Below, piece after piece: positions 5,909 to 10,364 of a DNA stretch of 10,364 bases. Origin of the DNA: Hydrogenothermaceae bacterium (GTDB taxonomy: Bacteria; Aquificota; Aquificia; Aquificales; Hydrogenothermaceae); assembly GCA_015490675.1 (NCBI GenBank), contig WFXI01000235.1, forward strand, positions 1-10,364. Direction: 5' to 3'. The translations under genes were made by a program, and so were the position numbers. The notes beneath the pieces were generated by a model. The model did no database searches. It was not told where the DNA came from and was given only the letters and a program-made list of their open reading frames with translations. The stretch's first letter is position 1; each line of letters begins with the position of its first letter.

Positions 5909-8900
5909 ATGTATCGTTTTTTTATAAGAAGACCAATTACTACATGGATGTTTATTCTTTCCTTTGTAATCCTTGGGATTTATGGGTTTAAAAATATAGC
6001 AATAGATAGATTTCCAGATATAGAATTTCCATTTGTAGCAATTACTACCACTTACGAAGGAGCACCTCCAGAGGTAGTTGATAGTAGTGTTACAAAAAAA
6101 ATAGAAGACCAGCTTTCAACTATTAATGGAATTGAAGCAATTGTATCAAAAAGCTATGCAGGAATATCCCGTGTAACTGTTATTTTTAATCTTGATAAAG
6201 ACTTAAATGAAGCTACTGACGATGTTAGAGATGCAATAAGTAGAGTTTCTAAATATTTACCAGATGAAGCAGACACACCAGTAATACAGAAAATTAATAC
6301 CTCTTTAGCTCCAATAATGGCAGTTTTACTCTATGGAGATGTTGATTATGGATTAAAAGCATATTATGCAGATAAGTTTGTAAAAAGAGAATTTGAAAGG
6401 CTGAAAGGAGTTGGTGGTGTTCACTTAGGTGGATACAGGGAAAATGTTTTATGGGTAAGGCTGGATATAGAAAAGTTAAAGGAATATAAACTTTCGCCTA
6501 TTGATGTAGTTAATGCTATAAAGGCAAACCATATAGAAAAACCTTCAGGGAAGATATATTCACTTGATAAAGAATATTTAATAAGAATTGAAGGAAAATT
6601 TCGCTCACCTGATGAAGTTGCAAATTTAATAATTAAAGATGATATAAGGGTAAAAGATATTGGACATGTAGAATTTTCCTTTGATGAGCAAAGAACTTTA
6701 GTTCATTTCAAACCGCCAAATAGTAAAGAGCCAAAAGATGCAATAGCACTGATAATTTACAAACAGTCGAAAGCAAATACTGTGGAAGTTGCAAAAGAAG
6801 TTAGAGAAAAAATTAAAGAAATCCAAAATCAACTTCCAGAAAGATTAAAACTTGGGATTAATTATGATGCATCAGAATTTATTCAAAGAAGCGTAAATGA
6901 CGCTCTTCACGAAATCCTAATAGGTTGTGGATTTACTGCTTTAACTGTTTTTCTATTTCTAGGAAGTTTAAGAATGACTTTTATTCCATTTTTGGCAATT
7001 CCTGTTTCTCTCCTTGGAACAATATTTTTAATGTATATGTTTGGACAGTCTTTAAACACAATTTCTCTTATTGCTTTAGCTGTTGCTGTTGGGCTTGTCA
7101 TAGATGATGCTATTGTTGTAATGGAAAGCATTTATAGGAGAAGACAGGAAGGATTAGATCCTATAAAATCTGCAGAGATTGGAACTAGGGTTGTTATATT
7201 TGCAATTTTAGCTTCTACAGCAAGTTTAATAGCAATATTTACCCCTGTTTTATTTATGAGTTCTGTAATTGGAAAATTTTTCTTTGGATTTGCATTTACA
7301 TTAGTTGTTGCAATAGCTATTTCGTATATAGTTTCTATTAGTTTTACACCAATGATTTCTGCAAGACTGGTTACTAAAAGAGAAAAAAATATTTTCCAAA
7401 GGGCTTATGATAAGTTTGAAACTTTATTTGATAAAACTTTAAGGTGGAGTTTAGACCATAAAATTATTGTTTTAATAGTAGCTGTTGTTTTTGTTGTAGC
7501 TGGTTTTAGTTTGTCTAAATATACGAAAAAGGAGTTTTTACCTCTTGTAGATGAAGGAAGATTTTTAGTTAGGTTTGAAACCCCTTCAGGTTCATCTTTT
7601 GATTACACAGTTAGAAAGGCAAAAGAGATTGAAAAAATCTTAATAAGCAATCCATACATATTAAGATACGGAATGGCAATGGGAGAGGGAATTGTAGGCA
7701 GAACAGAGGCAAATGGTGGGATGTTTTTTATAACTCTTATAAATAGAGAAAACAGACCTCATATGAAAGTTGTTATGCATCAGTTAAGACAAGAATTTAA
7801 AAAGCTAAAAGGAGTAAAAGCAATCGTTGACCTTCCTACTGCTGTTGGGGCACATATGGGGCGTTCTGCAGATATTCAATATACAATAAAAGGGCAGGAT
7901 TTAGATAAATTAGCAGAGATTTCATCAAAAATCATACAGGAACTAAAAAAGCTTGGAGGGTATGAAGATTTAGATACAGATTTAAGATTATCCAAACCAC
8001 AGGTTGATATAAAAATTGATAGAAACAAAGCAATAAAAGATGGAATAAACATAAACGATATAACAACAACTATTCAAATTTTATTTACCAAATATCAAGT
8101 AGGACAATTTGAAAAAGGTTCTGAAAGTTATCCTTTTTATGTAAAAGCTGATGAAAAGTATTTAAAGTCTTTTGAGTATTTAAAATCTGTTTATGTTAGA
8201 AACAAAAATGGAGAATTACTTCCAGTTTATAACTATGTAGAAATTGTTCCAAAAGCAGGATTTAATGTAATAAATAGATATAACAGACAGTATAGTATTA
8301 CCATATATGCAAATGTGGAAGGAAAATCTACAGGAGAAGCTGTAAAGGAAGTTGAAACAGTTATTAAAAAATACCTTCCTGCTGGATACACATTTGAAGT
8401 GGCAGGAACGACAAAAGAGTTTAAAAGGGCATTCAAATACTTAGGTATCGCTTTAATTGTTGCAATAATTGCAGTTTATATGATACTTGCTTCTCTTTTT
8501 GAAAGTCTTTTGCATCCTATAGCAATAATGCTGATGCTTCCTTTTGCAATATTTGGAATTTTTGGAGCTATTATACTAACTGATACCACTTTAAATGTAG
8601 CATCTTACTTTGGAATAATACTACTTGTTGGTCTAATAACTAGAGATGCTGTTTTATTTGTAGATAGAATAATTCAATTAAAAGAAAACTTACCAATCAG
8701 AGAAGCAATTTTAAAAGCAAGAGCAGAAAGGCTTAGACCAATTTTAATGACAACATTAACAATTATAGCTTCCCTTTTACCTGTTGCACTTGGTTTAAAT
8801 GTAGGCTCTGAGCTTAGACAGCCACTTGCAATTGCAATAATTGGAGGATTAATAACTGCCTTGCCTCTTAGTTTATATGTGATTCCTGTAATTTATGAGA

Positions 8901-8956
8901 TTGTTGATAAAATAGAAAGGAAAATTTTTAGGAAAAAATATCAAATTCAGGAATAA
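5909..8956 (+). CDS. RND family efflux pump, inner membrane subunit (AcrB-like)
   Basis: This 1015-residue proton-driven exporter has the standard two-fold layout: TM1 at about 10-30, a periplasmic loop 31-333, TM2-6 between 334 and 482, TM7 at 518-536, a second loop 537-842, and TM8-12 from 843 to 996. The start MYRFFIRRPITTWM is typical of the HAE group. The TM4 aspartate pair of the proton relay is D399/D400 in GLVIDDAIVVMES, and the TM11 threonine is T983. The TM10 lysine of AcrB (K940, in an AKNA motif) corresponds to R912 in ITRDAV, with aspartate D913 in place of asparagine. It needs a membrane-fusion adaptor and an outer membrane channel, but neither gene is adjacent. AGGAGG (5899-5904) lies 4 bases before the ATG. 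Hydrophobic drugs or solvents are more likely substrates than metals, but specificity cannot be read here. Confidence 0.95.
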   Translation: MYRFFIRRPITTWMFILSFVILGIYGFKNIAIDRFPDIEFPFVAITTTYEGAPPEVVDSSVTKKIEDQLSTINGIEAIVSKSYAGISRVTVIFNLDKDLNEATDDVRDAISRVSKYLPDEADTPVIQKINTSLAPIMAVLLYGDVDYGLKAYYADKFVKREFERLKGVGGVHLGGYRENVLWVRLDIEKLKEYKLSPIDVVNAIKANHIEKPSGKIYSLDKEYLIRIEGKFRSPDEVANLIIKDDIRVKDIGHVEFSFDEQRTLVHFKPPNSKEPKDAIALIIYKQSKANTVEVAKEVREKIKEIQNQLPERLKLGINYDASEFIQRSVNDALHEILIGCGFTALTVFLFLGSLRMTFIPFLAIPVSLLGTIFLMYMFGQSLNTISLIALAVAVGLVIDDAIVVMESIYRRRQEGLDPIKSAEIGTRVVIFAILASTASLIAIFTPVLFMSSVIGKFFFGFAFTLVVAIAISYIVSISFTPMISARLVTKREKNIFQRAYDKFETLFDKTLRWSLDHKIIVLIVAVVFVVAGFSLSKYTKKEFLPLVDEGRFLVRFETPSGSSFDYTVRKAKEIEKILISNPYILRYGMAMGEGIVGRTEANGGMFFITLINRENRPHMKVVMHQLRQEFKKLKGVKAIVDLPTAVGAHMGRSADIQYTIKGQDLDKLAEISSKIIQELKKLGGYEDLDTDLRLSKPQVDIKIDRNKAIKDGININDITTTIQILFTKYQVGQFEKGSESYPFYVKADEKYLKSFEYLKSVYVRNKNGELLPVYNYVEIVPKAGFNVINRYNRQYSITIYANVEGKSTGEAVKEVETVIKKYLPAGYTFEVAGTTKEFKRAFKYLGIALIVAIIAVYMILASLFESLLHPIAIMLMLPFAIFGIFGAIILTDTTLNVASYFGIILLVGLITRDAVLFVDRIIQLKENLPIREAILKARAERLRPILMTTLTIIASLLPVALGLNVGSELRQPLAIAIIGGLITALPLSLYVIPVIYEIVDKIERKIFRKKYQIQE

Positions 8957-8958
8957 AA

Positions 8959-9258
8959 ATGGATTTCAAAGAAGGATTTAAAGAAGTAGGGAAAGCAATT
9001 ATTAATGTTGGGGTAGGGACTGTATTATTTGCTATAGTTCAACCTTTTGTAAAGGGAGAATTTTCCACTACTTTAGGTATTACAGCATTTTTTACTTTTA
9101 TTTTATTTCTTTTAATAGGTTTCTTTTTAATATCTGCTGGAGTAATAAAGATGACAATTGAAGAATATTTAGTGTTTCTAATGGTAGGAATTTCAATTTA
9201 TGCTTTTCTTCTTTACAAGTTTGCTAGATGGTATGAGAAGAAGCATAAAAAAGCTTGA
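8959..9258 (+). CDS. Small three-helix membrane protein of unknown function
   Basis: I do not recognise this 99-residue protein. It has three hydrophobic segments: about 13-31 (with GVGTVLFAIVQPF), 39-61 (FFTFILFLLIGFFLISAGV) and 67-87 (YLVFLMVGISIYAFLLYKF). A basic C-terminal tail (ARWYEKKHKKA) follows and is expected in the cytoplasm, so the short charged N-terminus (DFKEGFKEVGK) would be outside, or the first segment is only partly spanning. There is no cleavable signal and no cysteine. The ATG comes 2 bases after the pump stop codon, with AGGA at 8949-8952 inside the pump gene as ribosome site, so translation is coupled to the pump. An accessory role for the pump is inference from position alone. 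The continuous frame, coupling and coherent hydropathy make it a real gene. Confidence 0.8.
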   Translation: MDFKEGFKEVGKAIINVGVGTVLFAIVQPFVKGEFSTTLGITAFFTFILFLLIGFFLISAGVIKMTIEEYLVFLMVGISIYAFLLYKFARWYEKKHKKA

Positions 9259-9312
9259 AAATATTATTGGATAATACATAAAAATAATAAACACAGAGAG
9301 GTTTTAACAAGA

Positions 9313-10364
9313 ATGATTAAATACGAAGAAGCTCTAAAAATAGTTCTTGAAAACACAAAAAAGCTTGGAATAGAAAAAGTTTTCTTAAAAGATGCCTTAG
9401 GTAGAGTTTTAGCGGAAGATATAGTAGCAGATAGGGATAATCCACCAGCAGATAACAGTGGTATGGATGGATTTGCAGTTAGATATGAAGATATAAAAGG
9501 TGCTACAGAAGATAACCCTGCAGTATTAGAGCTTGTTGGAGAAGCAAAAGCAGGAGGAGAGCCAACACCTATACAGAAAGGTCAGGCTACAGCTATATAT
9601 ACAGGAGGATTAATCCCTGAAGGTGCAGATACAGTTGTTCAAAAAGAGTTAACAAAAGTAGAAGATGGTAAAGTCTTCATATTTCAGGAACTTCCAAAGG
9701 GTGCGAATATAAGACCTCAAGGAGGAGATTATAAAAAGGGAGAGCTTCTTATAGAAAAAGGTAAAAAAATTAGGCCTGCTGAAGTTGGAGTTTTAGCTTC
9801 TGTAAACAAGGCTACAGTTTATGTATATCAAAAACCAAGAGTTGGTATATTAACCACAGGAGATGAAATTTTAGATATAGGAGAGCCGATAACTTCAGAT
9901 TCGCAAATTAGAACATCAAACACATACTCTTTATATGCTCAGGTTTTAGAAACAGGAGCAGACCCAATTATTTTAGGTTTTGCAAAAGATGACCCTGAAG
10001 ATTTAAAAAGAAAACTGTCCTATGCAAAAACCTGTGATGTTTTACTTACTACTGGTGGAGTTTCTGTTGGAGAATACGATTTAGTTAAAGATTTTGTATG
10101 CACAGAGCTTGGAGTAGAAATTTTATTTTGGAAAGTAGCTCAAAAACCTGGAAAACCAGTAGCTTTTGGAGTTTGGGGAGAAGAAAAACAAAAACTCTTT
10201 TTTGGTATTCCAGGAAATCCTGTAGCGTGTATGTTTGTTTATGAAACACTGGTAAAACCTGCCATTAGAAAAATGATGGGAGAAACAAAGGTCTATAATC
10301 CTGTTATAAATGCTACATTGACAAAGGATTACAAAAGAAAAAAGGCAGATAGAAAAGAATTTAT
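9313..10364 (+). CDS. moeA: Molybdopterin molybdotransferase MoeA (3' end outside window)
   Basis: MoeA inserts molybdate into adenylylated molybdopterin, the last step of molybdenum cofactor synthesis, in the cytoplasm. The 350 visible codons of an expected 400 or so are intact. Signatures are DNSGMDGFAVR (47-57), TGGLIPEGADTVV (97-109), GANIRPQGGDY (130-140), the catalytic TTGDEI (181-186), TTGGVSVGEYDLVKD (246-260), KVAQKPGKPVAFG (274-286) and GIPGNPVA (298-305). The C-terminal domain begins at the right edge. ATG 9313 is preceded by GAGAGGT (9296-9302) at a 10-base gap. The 54-base spacer from the small membrane protein is AT-rich and might hold its own promoter (TTGAAA 9255-9260 with weak CATAAA 9277-9282), but co-transcription with the pump is equally possible. 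No other molybdenum cofactor gene is in the window. Confidence 0.96.
   Translation, partial: MIKYEEALKIVLENTKKLGIEKVFLKDALGRVLAEDIVADRDNPPADNSGMDGFAVRYEDIKGATEDNPAVLELVGEAKAGGEPTPIQKGQATAIYTGGLIPEGADTVVQKELTKVEDGKVFIFQELPKGANIRPQGGDYKKGELLIEKGKKIRPAEVGVLASVNKATVYVYQKPRVGILTTGDEILDIGEPITSDSQIRTSNTYSLYAQVLETGADPIILGFAKDDPEDLKRKLSYAKTCDVLLTTGGVSVGEYDLVKDFVCTELGVEILFWKVAQKPGKPVAFGVWGEEKQKLFFGIPGNPVACMFVYETLVKPAIRKMMGETKVYNPVINATLTKDYKRKKADRKEF

Noticed and set aside
5909..8956. RND pump as a heavy-metal (CusA/CzcA type) exporter
   Set aside because: The start and TM4 motif (GLVIDDAIVVMES) fit the drug/hydrophobe group better, and I do not see the metal-family TM4 pattern or neighbouring metal resistance genes.
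9259..9312. Molybdenum cofactor riboswitch upstream of moeA
   Set aside because: The 54-base spacer is too short and AT-rich for that large structured RNA, and no GC stems are visible.

Overview
The window is low-GC DNA (by eye about 30% G+C) densely packed with bacterial genes that mostly have strong AGGAGG-type ribosome binding sites. Protein content (lysine, glutamate and isoleucine rich, compact), gene spacing and the mix of scattered biosynthetic genes with stress enzymes suggest a thermophilic, low-GC member of the Aquificota, such as a Sulfurihydrogenibium-like Hydrogenothermaceae. That assignment is inference from style and recollection, not from a search.

Layout from left to right. 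At the left edge is the 5' part of a peptidase U32 family gene on the minus strand (1-365). It diverges from a plus-strand operon of trpC (tryptophan biosynthesis), a soluble GGDEF diguanylate cyclase and a ferritin-like/VIT1 iron transporter fusion, which ends at a clear stem-loop terminator (3280-3303). That terminator also serves tpx (thiol peroxidase), which converges on it from the minus strand. Divergent from tpx is a DJ-1/PfpI family gene (3918-4436). Its end overlaps by 11 bases the end of a minus-strand tyrosine recombinase gene (Xer type), which in turn overlaps by 11 bases the end of ubiX (flavin prenyltransferase) upstream of it. ubiX is divergent from a 1015-residue RND efflux pump gene. 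The intergenic space holds a perfectly symmetric -10 element, and ubiX appears to be leaderless. The pump gene is followed after 2 bases by a 99-residue three-helix membrane protein, then by moeA (molybdopterin molybdotransferase), which runs off the right edge.

Functionally the window mixes housekeeping biosynthesis (trpC, ubiX, moeA), oxidative and iron stress defence (iron exporter fusion, tpx, perhaps the DJ-1 protein), chromosome or element recombination (Xer) and efflux. I see no tRNA, rRNA, CRISPR array, insertion sequence or prophage module, and no gene-free stretch above 300 bases; the longest intergenic gap is about 100 bases. I did not find a convincing new multi-gene system. The items most worth a second look are the RND pump whose usual TM10 lysine is an arginine and which has no adaptor gene next to it, the unknown small membrane protein coupled to it, the symmetric promoter with a leaderless ubiX, and the operon that puts a c-di-GMP synthase between trpC and an iron transporter.
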